Positions 36,055 through 45,659 of a DNA stretch of 64,000 bases are shown here, piece after piece; the stretch's first letter is position 1; the number at the start of each line of letters is the position of its first letter. The position numbers and the translations under genes are program-made. Origin of the DNA: Conchocele bisecta (lineage: Eukaryota > Mollusca > Bivalvia > Lucinida > Thyasiridae). The DNA lies in assembly GCA_029237695.1 (NCBI GenBank), contig CM055279.1, positions 22,695,919-22,759,918 of the forward strand, given 5' to 3'. Below the pieces are notes generated by a model, which had not been told where the DNA came from, did not search any database, and saw nothing but the letters and a program-made list of their open reading frames with translations.

Positions 36055-37600
36055 TTTTTGGCATGGTTGTCCGTCCGTCACAAAATTTGTGTCGCGTGTC
36101 TCTCCAAAAGTTTTTGGTTATGTTCTTTGGTTAAATTTTTTGGTTAAATTTTTTGGTTAAGTTTTTTGGTTCAGTTTTTGTCGCGCCCGCTTGCGGAAAG
36201 CGCGATATAGTCAGCACTTTGGCGTACGTACGTACATTCGTACGTACGTGTGTCCGGTTAAAGTTTTTGGTTAAGTTTTTTGGTTAAGTTTTTTGGTTAA
36301 GTTTTTTGGTTAAAGTTTTTCGTTATACTATATCTCTGCAACTGCTTTGCCCATTACCTTGAAACTTCACATGGCTGTTTATCATCATCTATATTTTCAT
36401 TCTACCCCCTCCTATGCGGCCCCTGTGCCCAATGTCAAGGTCAAATTACTTTGAAATTTTTGGTTAAGTTCGTTGGTTAAAGTTTTTGGTTAAGTTTTTT
36501 GGTTAAAGTTTTTGGTTAAGTTTTTTGGTTAAGTTTTTTGGTTAAAGTTTTTCGTTATATTTTTCTCTGCAACTGCTTTGCCCATTACCTTGAAACTTCA
36601 CATGGGTGTTTATCATCATCTATATTTACATTCTACCCCCTCCCGTGCGGCCCCTGTGCCCAATGTCAAGGTCAAATTAATTTGAAGTTTTTGGTTAAGT
36701 TTTTTGGTTAAAGTTTCTGGTTAATTTTTTTGGTTAAGTTGTTTGGTTAAAGTTTTTTGTTATACTATATCTCTGCAACTGCTTTGCCCATTACCTTGAA
36801 ACTTCACATGGGTGTTTATCATCATCTATATTTTCATTCTACCCCCTCCCGTGCGGCCCCTGTGCCCAATGTCAAGGTCAAATTACTTTGAAGTTTTTGG
36901 TTAAGTTTTTTGGTTAAAGTTTTTGGTTAAGTTTTTTGGTTAAGTTTTTTGGTTGAAGTTTTTGGTTGAGTTTTTTGGTTAAAGTTTTTCGTTATACTAT
37001 ATCTCTGCAACTGCTTTGCACATTACCTTGAAACTTCACATGGGTGTTTATCATCATCTATATTTTCATTCTACCCCCCTCCCGTGCGGCCCCTGTGCCC
37101 AATGGCAAGGTCAAATTACTTTGAAGTTTTTGGTTAAGTTTTATGTTTAAAGTTTTCGGTTAAGTTTTTTGGTTAAAGTTTTTGGTTAACTTTTTTGGTT
37201 AGGTTTTTTGGTTAAAGTTTTTCGTTATACTATATCTCTGCAACTGCTTTGACCATTACCTTGAAACTTCACATGGGTGTTTATCATCATCTATATTTTC
37301 ATTCTACCCCCCTCCCGTGCGGCCCCTGTGCCCATGCAATGTCAAGGTCAAATTACTTTGAAGTTTTTGGTTAAAGTTTTTTTTGTGTCCGCTTGCGGAA
37401 AGCGCTATATAGTCGGCACTTTGGCGTACGTACGTACGTATGTATGTACGTACGTACGTACGTGTGTCTGTTTAAAGTTTTTCGTTAAAGTTTTTCGTTA
37501 TACTATATCTTTTTTTTTAGTGTCCATGCCTCACCACAAGGCGCGACATGCAGGCCGCGGCCATCTAGTACTATATGGTAACTTACACAGGTTGACTGTC
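36055..37600 (+). mobile_element. pearl-like element, family B, ~230-bp tandem core
   Basis: Opens with GTCGCGCCCGCTTGCGGAAA and a short ACGT-rich microsatellite, then 'ggttaagttttttggttaa' stretches. 'cgttatactatatctctgca' marks five units at about 36321, 36553, 36760, 36990 and 37223, each with 'tgcccaatgtcaaggtcaaa' and 'catgggtgtttatcatcatc'. A second terminal word and an (ACGT)n tract recur at 37389-37462, and it closes with 'gcgcgacatgcaggccgcgg' near 37541-37560. Orientation here is terminal hairpin first. Confidence 0.8.
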
Positions 37601-37699
37601 AACCTGGCCCGTTACCGATGCAAACCAATAACCGTCCTGGATCAGACTAAGGTTGGCCATCACCATTGATTTTCCCTAAAAAACTAACCCGTTACCATA

Positions 37700-37978
37700 C
37701 ATTTTTGTCGCGCCCGCTTGCGGAAAGCGCGATATAGTCGGCACTTTGGCGTACGTACGTACGTACATGTGTCCGGTTAAAGTTTTGGTTAAGTTTTTTG
37801 GTTAAAATTTTTGGTTAAAATTTTTGGTTTAAGTTTTTTGGTTAAGTTTTTTGGTTAAGTTTTTTGGTTAAATTTTTTGGTTAAGTTTTTGTCGCGCCCG
37901 CTTGCGGAAAGCGCGATATAGTCGGCACTTTGGCGTACGTACGTACGTGTGTCCGGTTAAAGCTTTTGGTTAACTTTT
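37700..37978 (+). mobile_element. two truncated family-B termini in series
   Basis: 'gtcgcgcccgcttgcggaaa' with 'gcgcgatatagtcggcactt' and a short ACGTACGT tract occurs at about 37707 and again at 37890, each followed by 'ggttaagttttttggttaa'-type filler and no core units. Confidence 0.75.
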
Positions 37979-37979
37979 T

Positions 37980-38150
37980 AGCTCACCTGGGCGAAGCTCA
38001 TGTGAGCTATTGTTACCGTAGTGTGTCCGTCCGGCGTCCGTCGTCCGTCCGTCCTCCGTGAACATTTTCAAACGTCTTCTCCTCGGTAACCATTGGGCCT
38101 ATAGTCACCAAACTTCATGGTCATGGTCTTTAGGTAGGGGGATTACAAAA
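37980..38150 (-). mobile_element. pearl-like family A terminus, cut by the assembly gap
   Basis: 'agctcacctgggcgaagctc' hairpin, a tract of CCGTCC/CGTCCG, then 'cattttcaaacgtcttctcc' and 'accaaacttcatggtcatgg'. This is the reverse complement of about 2530-2710. Confidence 0.8.
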
Positions 38151-38650
38151 NNNNNNNNNNNNNNNNNNNNNNNNNNNNNNNNNNNNNNNNNNNNNNNNNN
38201 NNNNNNNNNNNNNNNNNNNNNNNNNNNNNNNNNNNNNNNNNNNNNNNNNNNNNNNNNNNNNNNNNNNNNNNNNNNNNNNNNNNNNNNNNNNNNNNNNNNN
38301 NNNNNNNNNNNNNNNNNNNNNNNNNNNNNNNNNNNNNNNNNNNNNNNNNNNNNNNNNNNNNNNNNNNNNNNNNNNNNNNNNNNNNNNNNNNNNNNNNNNN
38401 NNNNNNNNNNNNNNNNNNNNNNNNNNNNNNNNNNNNNNNNNNNNNNNNNNNNNNNNNNNNNNNNNNNNNNNNNNNNNNNNNNNNNNNNNNNNNNNNNNNN
38501 NNNNNNNNNNNNNNNNNNNNNNNNNNNNNNNNNNNNNNNNNNNNNNNNNNNNNNNNNNNNNNNNNNNNNNNNNNNNNNNNNNNNNNNNNNNNNNNNNNNN
38601 NNNNNNNNNNNNNNNNNNNNNNNNNNNNNNNNNNNNNNNNNNNNNNNNNN
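38151..38650. other. assembly gap, 500 N
   Basis: Exactly 500 undetermined bases, so the real size is probably unknown. Both edges are repeats (family A terminus on the left, CAA-rich MITE end on the right). Confidence 1.
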
Positions 38651-39080
38651 TTACAACAACAACAACAACAACAACAAGTACTGAACTTCCAGAAGCACTC
38701 AAATTCAAAGTATGTATTCTTTTATTTTTTTGTCCTTAGTATGTAACGGATTTTTATGAAATATGGCGCACCAAACACGTCTTGTTAAGCTGCATTTTGG
38801 TGGTCTCTGTACTTTGGCCCAAACTTCTGTCGTTTTTGCGAAGAATCGATTCCGTGTCGACCGACACGGAACTCGATTCGTCGCAAAAACGACACAAGTA
38901 TGTGCCGAACTCCCGGGACCACCAGATGTAGCTCATGAAGACACGTTCGCTGCGCCATGTGGCATCAAAATCCGTTGCATATTAAGGAACATATCAAATA
39001 ATACTTACTTTGGAGTGGGCCAGCTTTCAACACTTTCAGTCATTGTTGTTGTCGTTCTAACCACGTGACTACGCACCTTG
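38651..39080. mobile_element. AAGGTGCATGATCAC MITE, left end lost in gap
   Basis: A (CAA)n tract then 'cttccagaagcactcaaatt', an inverted pair around 'agaatcgattccgtgtcg' at 38850-38890, and the end 'ccacgtgactacgcaccttg'. Full copies are at 50957-51356 and 52513-52909. Confidence 0.75.
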
Positions 39081-39438
39081 ATCTTGTGACAATAATTCAT
39101 AGCTTGCTTCAAAGGATATGTATGCATGTCTGCCAGGTTCACTTCAAGTTAATAGACCCAATGCATCTTACATGTACATTGAGTGGTCAAGGAGCGGGGA
39201 GGCAAAATAAACGCATAGCACATGCATTAAAGGTACATGCCCATGCAGTAGGCACAACATGTTCTTTATGGGAATTAAATAAGTGTATAATTATGTCACT
39301 ATTCCACCAGTTCTAAAAATTACGAGTGCCCGCTATACAAATATAATCATTTATTAATTATCAATTTACTGTTAGCGACGCGCGGCGGTTTATTTTGATA
39401 ATGTGCGGGGACGACGACTTTCACATCACGGCTTGCGG

Positions 39439-39450
39439 TGCGCATGCGCA
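39439..39450 (+). promoter_or_regulatory. NRF1-like site TGCGCATGCGCA
   Basis: A perfect palindromic match to the NRF1 consensus (YGCGCAYGCGCR) in a locally CpG-rich stretch (39374-39465), about 58 bp upstream of the ATG at 39509. Such sites are typical of animal housekeeping-type promoters. The link to the next entry is inferred from position. Confidence 0.55.
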
Positions 39451-39508
39451 GTATACTACGCGCGCCAGTAGGCTTCCCAATGTGTATTATTAAAACAAGA
39501 ATATCAAC

Positions 39509-39750
39509 ATGTCGAAACGTCCAGGACGGAAATTGTATGAAACGGCGTCGGCCAAAAAAAAGGCGAAATGTCTGAGGGACAGGCAGTACAGAGAGAGAGA
39601 GAGTGGTTAATATTGGCGACCAGATCACCAAATGGAAAGAGTTACGTGGAGATTTAGATTTGGACTCGAACAGAGATTTTTATTCTCAACTTCCGATACT
39701 TCACTGCGCATATCAAATATGTGATATGATTGACCGTGTCACGTGACGCG
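39509..39750 (+). CDS. probable first coding exon with a frame break in a GA run, unknown protein
   Basis: ATG in good context (ATCAACATGTCG) opens a basic segment, MSKRPGRKLYETASAKKKAK, then CLRDRQYRERE. A run AGAGAGAGAGAG follows. In the starting frame the run leads to a TAA at 39607-39609. In another frame it continues as VVNIGDQITKWKELRGDLDL, then DSNRDFYSQLPIL, up to a TGA near 39747. The charged N-terminus followed by a W-containing helix-like segment recalls first exons of uncharacterised, often transposon-derived, DNA-binding proteins in marine invertebrates; that is an impression, not an identification. The frame break could be a sequencing or assembly slip in the dinucleotide run, or a real mutation. 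No downstream exon was found, and the end coordinate is the stop rather than a splice site. Confidence 0.45.
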
Positions 39751-40084
39751 TGTTGGTAAAAATAGCACGAGGTCGGAAAATACCCTTTCTGGTCGCGGCA
39801 TATAAAATGCGATTTAACACCAATTAACACACGCCGTAATTAAAAATAACTCGTTAGTGGGTAGACAAATGGCGCATATAAGGCATGACAGAAAATGAAA
39901 AATAGTAGTACAGTGTAACCTGCTGCGTGGGCATGTATGTACCTTTAAGTGAGTTCAATCCTTCCACAAACTCAACTGTCACATACACACATGACATACA
40001 CATGACAGCATGAGGTAAAAGCGAAAACAGTGTAATATTACATGAAGCTGAATCATTTGATCACACGTATACGTGGCTCATCAG

Positions 40085-40393
40085 TAGCATATTTCACCAA
40101 CATTGCAAAGTATACTTTTCTAGCAAAGTATACTTTGAGGGAGAAATTTTCAATTTAAGGATAAATTTATTACTTTTTATTATACTGATTTTATTACATT
40201 ATCACAGCCATTTTGGCTGTGATAACGTAATAAATTCAGTATAATAATTCTGCATACTTGTAATCATCAAATATATGCAGTCGTTAGTTCTACATGTACA
40301 TGAAATAATGCATTTAGGAAAAAATAAATGATTACTCCCTCAACGTATACTTAGCTAGATAAGTATGCTTAGCAATTTGGGGGACATCAGCTA
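40085..40393. mobile_element. Harbinger-like MITE, copy 1, CAG target duplication
   Basis: Starts TAGCATATTTCACCAACATT, ends with an inverted GCTA, flanked by CAG on both sides. The centre is a ~60-bp palindrome (TTACATTATCACAGCC, inverted), and sub-terminal 'aaagtatactt' words repeat. Confidence 0.85.
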
Positions 40394-40597
40394 CAGGCGT
40401 GACTAAGTATGTTAATTGCCTGGGTGACTGTTGAAGTTAAAAAACCCGAGGTTGTCAGAGCCACTATCGGATACTCACGTTGTCTGCCATGACCATACAT
40501 TTGTACTTCGACGATATAAGTATAAATTATGAATTATAAATGTGTGACGGGAGAATTTTGGCTTATGGGCTATGTGACCAGTGTAACTCCTAAACAG

Positions 40598-40902
40598 TAG
40601 CATGTTTCACCAAAATTGCAAAGTATACTTATCTAGCAAAGTATACTTATCTAGCAAAGTATACTTTGAGGGAGAAATTTTCAATTTTATGATATATTTA
40701 TCAATTTTTATTATACTGAATTTATTACATTATCACAGCCATTTCGGCTGTGATAATGTAATACATTCAGTATAATAAGTATAAAAAGTATGCATCAAAT
40801 ATGAGCAGTGGTTAGTTCTATATGATATAATGCATTTCGGGGAAAATAAATGATTACTCCCTGCTAGAAAAGTATACTTTGCAATGTGGGTGAAATAGGC
40901 TA
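40598..40902. mobile_element. Harbinger-like MITE, copy 2
   Basis: Same ends and central palindrome as 40085-40393. Left flank CAG, right flank TAG. It carries one extra 'caaagtatacttatctag' unit at its left side. Confidence 0.85.
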
Positions 40903-41202
40903 TAGATATCGCACTTCTGTAGCCGGATAACGAGCTTTATTATATGACTGACACTTTCAACCAATGAGATTGTCCAATTTCGGGTCACATGATTGTGGAC
41001 ATATGTAACGTTCACCTGGGTATCAGCCTCGGACCGGGTATGGAAGGTGTTCGAGCCAATTACCACCCTTAAATAAAGCTGAATGAATGAACAAATTAAT
41101 CAGTCTCGGACTCGACTCCGATAATGATATTCGAAATGTAACCGGGCACACGCTCGGGGTCTATGAGGTTTGGGGACCCGTGTGACCCGTGTGACCCCTG
41201 AT

Positions 41203-41600
41203 CATTATATGATTCAAGCATGATTAATTGCTTCCTAAATGTGATGGAATATATGAATAACATATATCTATAATGCACTCTATAAATATCTCGCAATCTG
41301 ATTGGCTGATGGTCATACATTACAGGTATATCATTGTTGATGAACGGTCGCAAATTATTTAAATATGTACATGTATTCCTACGCCAGTAGTAAAGGAGTG
41401 CGTTATAAATGTAGGTTAACCGCATTGTAATTTTGAAATTTGCGACGTATATCAGAAAATGATAGGTCGGAAACATGTTTAATGGCTCCGCTGGCGCGTC
41501 GCCATTAAGCAGATTTTCCGACCTACCATTTTCTGATATACGCCGCAAATTTGAAAATTACAATACAGTTAACCCTATAGTGAACATTGCCTCGTTACTG
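41203..41600. mobile_element. palindrome-containing MITE
   Basis: 'acccctgatcattatatgat' through 'gaacattgcctcgttactgt'. The same two ends occur, inverted, at 45360-45457 in a deleted copy. The inner palindrome (41410-41572) pairs 'gtaattttgaaatttgc' with 'gcaaatttgaaaattac' and 'aaaatgataggtcggaaa' with its complement. A 150-codon minus-strand open frame across it is considered chance. Confidence 0.65.
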
Positions 41601-41818
41601 TATCTTAGACGTCACTTCGAGTCGCCGTCTTTGTGACTTCAAGTCATCAGCCAATTGCACCTATTATCGCGTTTGACAAAAAAAACGGAACATGCGAAGT
41701 ATAATATCAAACCATATATTACATGGTCATAAATGGTGTTGTACAAATAAGAATGCAACGTTACAAAGTACCTGAATGATGTGAGTATTTGGCGCGGAAG
41801 TCTAAAATTACTAGACTA

Positions 41819-42385
41819 CTGTCTGTTTCACGAAAGCTGCCCACATTTTACGGCCATATAAACAATTCAAAAACAATATTTTTTTCGATAATATTAAATT
41901 AAAGGAAAATTTAAGAATGAGCCTTCTTTTTAATTCGTGAAATTCGGTCAAATATTGGTTTTATTACGAAAAATTGATTTGTCTATGGGAATTTAACATG
42001 GGGGAACAAGTGGTAAGGAAGTGTGGGAGGAGTCAAAAAACGAAAATTTTGGAAATTGACTCCGAAACCTGACTAGATAGCTTGGATATGATCCAACTAA
42101 GAAAACAAAAGTTAAATTTTAAAAATCGGTCCAGTATTTCTAACATTCAAAAAAGAATCCCCATGTTAAATCCCCATAGACAGCTTCACTCTGTGAATAT
42201 GTCTATGGGAATTTAACATGGGGAAATTGTTTTTTCGCAATAAAATCAATATTTGACCAAATCTCATGAAATAAAAAGAAGGCTCATTTTTTTTATTTCC
42301 TTTAATTTAATATTATCAAAAGAAATCTTGTTTTTGAATTGTTTATATAGCCGTAAAATTTGGGCAGCTTTCGTGAAACAGACAG
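41819..42385. mobile_element. 567-bp inverted-repeat element flanked by TA
   Basis: Starts CTGTCTGTTTCACGAAAGCT, ends AGCTTTCGTGAAACAGACAG, with TA on both sides (41817-41818, 42386-42387). Arms of about 170 bp remain alignable ('tatggccgtaaaat' type words), and 'gtctatgggaatttaacatg' occurs twice inside. TA flanks suggest a Tc1/mariner-type MITE. Confidence 0.8.
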
Positions 42386-42525
42386 TAAGTATGTGCCAGC
42401 GGCTGTATCACGGTCTTACAAAACAACTAATTCAGTGAATTGGTGACTGATGACGTCATGAAAAACCTTGTTAATTCAAACATGACACATGTTACACATG
42501 ATGTGGACCACATGCTTGGGTATTA

Positions 42526-42889
42526 TTATAGGAATGAATGGCCTTTTTGTGGAATGTAACGGGGTATAAACTTGGAAAAGTCGCGGGAATACTGGACGAA
42601 GGCCGGAAGGCCTCGTCCAGTATTCCCGCGACTTTTCCAAGTTTATATCCCCGATAAATTCCACAAAAAGGCCATTCATTCCTTATAATTCCATCATTTG
42701 AAATAAATTCATCAAGAAAATGTGTTTATTTTCCGTTTTCTTAAGAATTATTTTAACTGCGCCTCACGGTTGGTTACGGAAAGTAGTTCGGCGTGTGAGT
42801 TTACTGGGATATAAATTTTGGACAGAGACTTGCTACGGGCCAATCAAATGTTAGGGAATTGTGTAAATATTTTTGTGCTGGAATTATTA
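42526..42889. mobile_element. GGAATGAATGGCC palindromic MITE, copy 1
   Basis: 'aggaatgaatggcctttttg' then 'cttggaaaagtcgcgggaat' and 'actggacgaaggcc', a hairpin of about 150 bp, followed by an asymmetric 200-bp part ('gcgcctcacggtt', 'aagtagttcggcgtg') ending 'tgtgctggaatta'. Other copies: 48708, 55582, 56014, 59127. Confidence 0.85.
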
Positions 42890-43480
42890 CCAGATACATA
42901 CTCCCTTACTTTCTAAAATATATCATGTTTCATAATTAGAGTAGTTGACTATGTCTTTCTCAAACCGTGTTTTCATATAATTTACTGTTTACATTGTTTT
43001 ATTTGACACTTTATACGAATCTATAATTTCTAGTATCTTCAATACACAATAATGTAAAAATGATTATATAATTTAATTCCAATATTCAAGGCTAAACATG
43101 GTTACGTGGAATATACATGTGTCATTTAAAATCAACATGAGTTAAAAGCGAGAAAGCCAAATAATTTATGACGTAACTCGAGTTAAAATTGTATTTTTCC
43201 GAAACTAATCTGCAATTTTTAAACTTTGAGTAAATAATAATGCATGATTTTTTATAAATTGCTATGATTATGGTTAAAGGCACTAGGTATCAGATATGCA
43301 CAGAAAACAGATCATAAAAAAAGTATAATTATCAAATGATATGGTGTGATTGGTAAACGGTATGTACAGTAGTACATCACATGAAAAACAACATAAATTA
43401 TTGAATATCTGAAACATCATCCGAGACACAGTACCTTTAATAACCTGTACATATTAGTACTGATGATGGGTGTCTGTTAT
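42890..43480. other. no recognisable feature
   Basis: AT-rich sequence without recognised elements. Confidence 0.4.
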
Positions 43481-43915
43481 AGAGAATAGTAGGTTAGTGC
43501 CGTGAATGGGAAAAAATATCCGGCAAGGCTCAAGAATTTCTTTATTTCTCATCAGAAGTATATGTTGTGACCACTCATTTGAACCGTCTCGCCGAGACGG
43601 TTCAAATGAGTGGTCACAACATATACTTTGGTTCAGAAATAAGGAAAATAGATAGAGAATAGTAGGTTAGTGCCGTGAATGAGAAAAAATATCTGGCAAG
43701 GCTCAGGAAATGGGATGGGCGAGGCTCTGCCGAGCACATCCCGTTTCCGAGCCGCGCCAGATATTTTTTCCCATTCACGGCACTAACCTACTATTCTATT
43801 TATCCCGTCAACACCTTCAAATGGCTGTAAAATGCAAAAATTGTATTGACTGGATATCAAAAATGTTTCACGGCAGCGTGTTTCACGGCACATACGCACT
43901 GTGTTGACGGGATAA
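43481..43915. mobile_element. composite of two hairpin elements, copy 1
   Basis: 'gaatagtaggttagtgccgt' at both ends in inverted form, enclosing two hairpins ('accgtctcgccgagacggt' and 'gcgaggctctgccgagc'), directly followed by a 116-bp piece with ends TATCCCGTCAACACC / GTGTTGACGGGATA. The same order recurs at 44568-45052 and, truncated, at 46439-46724. Confidence 0.8.
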
Positions 43916-43998
43916 AACCTCAACAATGGCTCAATATAATTAAAATAGTTTGTCAGTATCAAAATATCAAGTTTTACAACATATTTTTAAAAATTGAT

Positions 43999-44241
43999 TC
44001 CGAGTTACGACCGTATTGCGCTGAACTATTTCAGCATTTTGGCTGTTATTTTCAGCGCCATACGGTCGTAACTCACTTTTTTATTTGATTTTTTTTTCAT
44101 AAGGTTTTTTATTTTTCATGTCTGTTATTACAGAACATACGTGAAAATGGTACATAACTGAGTGTAATTGTTAGTTTCAGAAATATTTTGGATCTCCTGA
44201 ACAGTTTTCAAAAAAGTGAGTTACGACCGTATTGCGCTGAA
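43999..44241. repeat. inverted repeat GAGTTACGACCGTATTGCGC
   Basis: The word is present at about 43999, inverted at 44055-44077 and again direct at 44216-44240, so one hairpin and one extra arm. Confidence 0.75.
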
Positions 44242-44567
44242 CCCTCGATATGCTATAATGTAACAAACTTTAAATACAAAAGACAGGAAAACACACGCAG
44301 ATGAAGAACTATCAATTATATTACACCAAACCGTAAAATATGTCAGTTTTCAGGACAGTTTTGTGCTTTTTTTAACAACTCGAATCACCATTGTAAATAG
44401 CCTCATATACATAAAATGGCACAGTGTGTCACGTTTACCTGGCTAGCCACACAACACATGCCGTGTACACCCCGTGTACTCCATGATTAAATTGTCACAC
44501 TATAACAATATAACCTGTCCACTGCAATCAAGCTTCATATTGGGTGAGTAAATAGACACTGACATAG

Positions 44568-45052
44568 AGAACATTAGGTTAGTGCCGTGAATGGGAAAAA
44601 ATATCCGACAAGGCTCAAGAATTTCTTTATTTCTCATCAGAAGTATATGTTGCGACCACTCATTTGAACCGTCTCGCCGAGACGGTTCAAATGAGTGGTC
44701 ACAACATATACTTTGGTTCAGAAATAAGGAAAATAGATAGAGAAATAGTAGGTTAGTGCCGTGAATGGGTAAAAATATCTGGCGCGGCTCGGAAACGGAT
44801 GGGCGAGGCTCTGCCGAGCACATCCCGTTTCCGAGCCGCGCGCCAGATATTTTGTCCCACTCACGGCACTAACCTACTATTATATTTATCCTATCCCGTC
44901 AACACCTATAAATGGCTTTAAACTGCAAAAATATAACCCCCAGCGACCGCACATATTCATACGCAGTGATTAGGTCGTATTGACAGGATATCAAAACTGT
45001 TTCACGGCACCGTGTTTCACGGCACATACGCACTGTGTTGACGGGATAAATA
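44568..45052. mobile_element. composite of two hairpin elements, copy 2
   Basis: Same architecture as 43481-43915, with the terminal GTGTTGACGGGATA at about 45038. It includes 'cgaccgcacatattcatacg', missing from copy 1. Confidence 0.8.
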
Positions 45053-45359
45053 ATTGTTATGGTCCATGTGTAATAACACAATACAGTATCTAGGAAAAGT
45101 GTACACCTCAGCCATAACCTATGTAGGTTTTGAGAATGTTGGCAAATGTACACCGATTTACGACTTGCAGTACATCTTGATGTAATACAATTGATAGGAG
45201 TCCGTTGTCCTGGCCTTTCTATACATGTATGATTAGCGATATGGCATCAAATGTTATACTTTGGATTTTCCGTTTTTTGTCAAACGCCACTAGAGGTGAA
45301 ACTGTATGATGGCTTGAACGCACAAGGATGGTCGATGTGCCATATTGGATACAGTAACC

Positions 45360-45457
45360 ATGGTAACGAGGCAATGTTCATTGATATGTTATGAATATAT
45401 CCCATCACAGTTAGGAAGCAATTATGTTTCAATCATATGATGATCAGGGGTACATGT
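45360..45457. mobile_element. deleted copy of the 41203-41600 MITE
   Basis: 'gtaacgaggcaatgttcatt' to 'tatgatgatcaggggt', inverted relative to 41203-41600 and lacking the central palindrome. It ends 40 bp before the first guanylate cyclase exon. Confidence 0.65.
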
Positions 45458-45497
45458 ATTGACGGGTCCTTAACCCCGGCGTGTGTTTATTGTCAAG

Positions 45498-45659
45498 GTG
45501 ACGCGTACACCCTGGCGTCTGGACTTCCGCTGCGGAACGGCGACCGGCATGTGTACGAGATAGCCCGACTCTCCCTCGATCTACTGGAGAGTTTCGCCGA
45601 GATGAAGCTGCACCAACAGTCGGGGGAGAAACTGCGGGTGCGCATAGGCATACACACAG
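45498..45659 (+). CDS. guanylate cyclase exon a (GDAY to IHTG)
   Basis: Acceptor TTTATTGTCAAG|GT, donor ACAG|GTAAAT. The first Gly codon is split with a missing upstream exon. Encodes GDAYTLASGLPLRNGDRHVY, then EIARLSLDLLESFAEMKL, ending LRVRIGIHTG. The Asp of GDAY corresponds to the second metal ligand of the cyclase fold. This frame has no stops. Confidence 0.92.

Noticed and set aside
38058..38708. Long open frames on both strands across the N gap
   Set aside because: Open only because N codons contain no stops.
41096..41548. 150-codon open frame on -
   Set aside because: It runs through a palindromic MITE; part of the same DNA recurs at 45360-45457. No family motifs.
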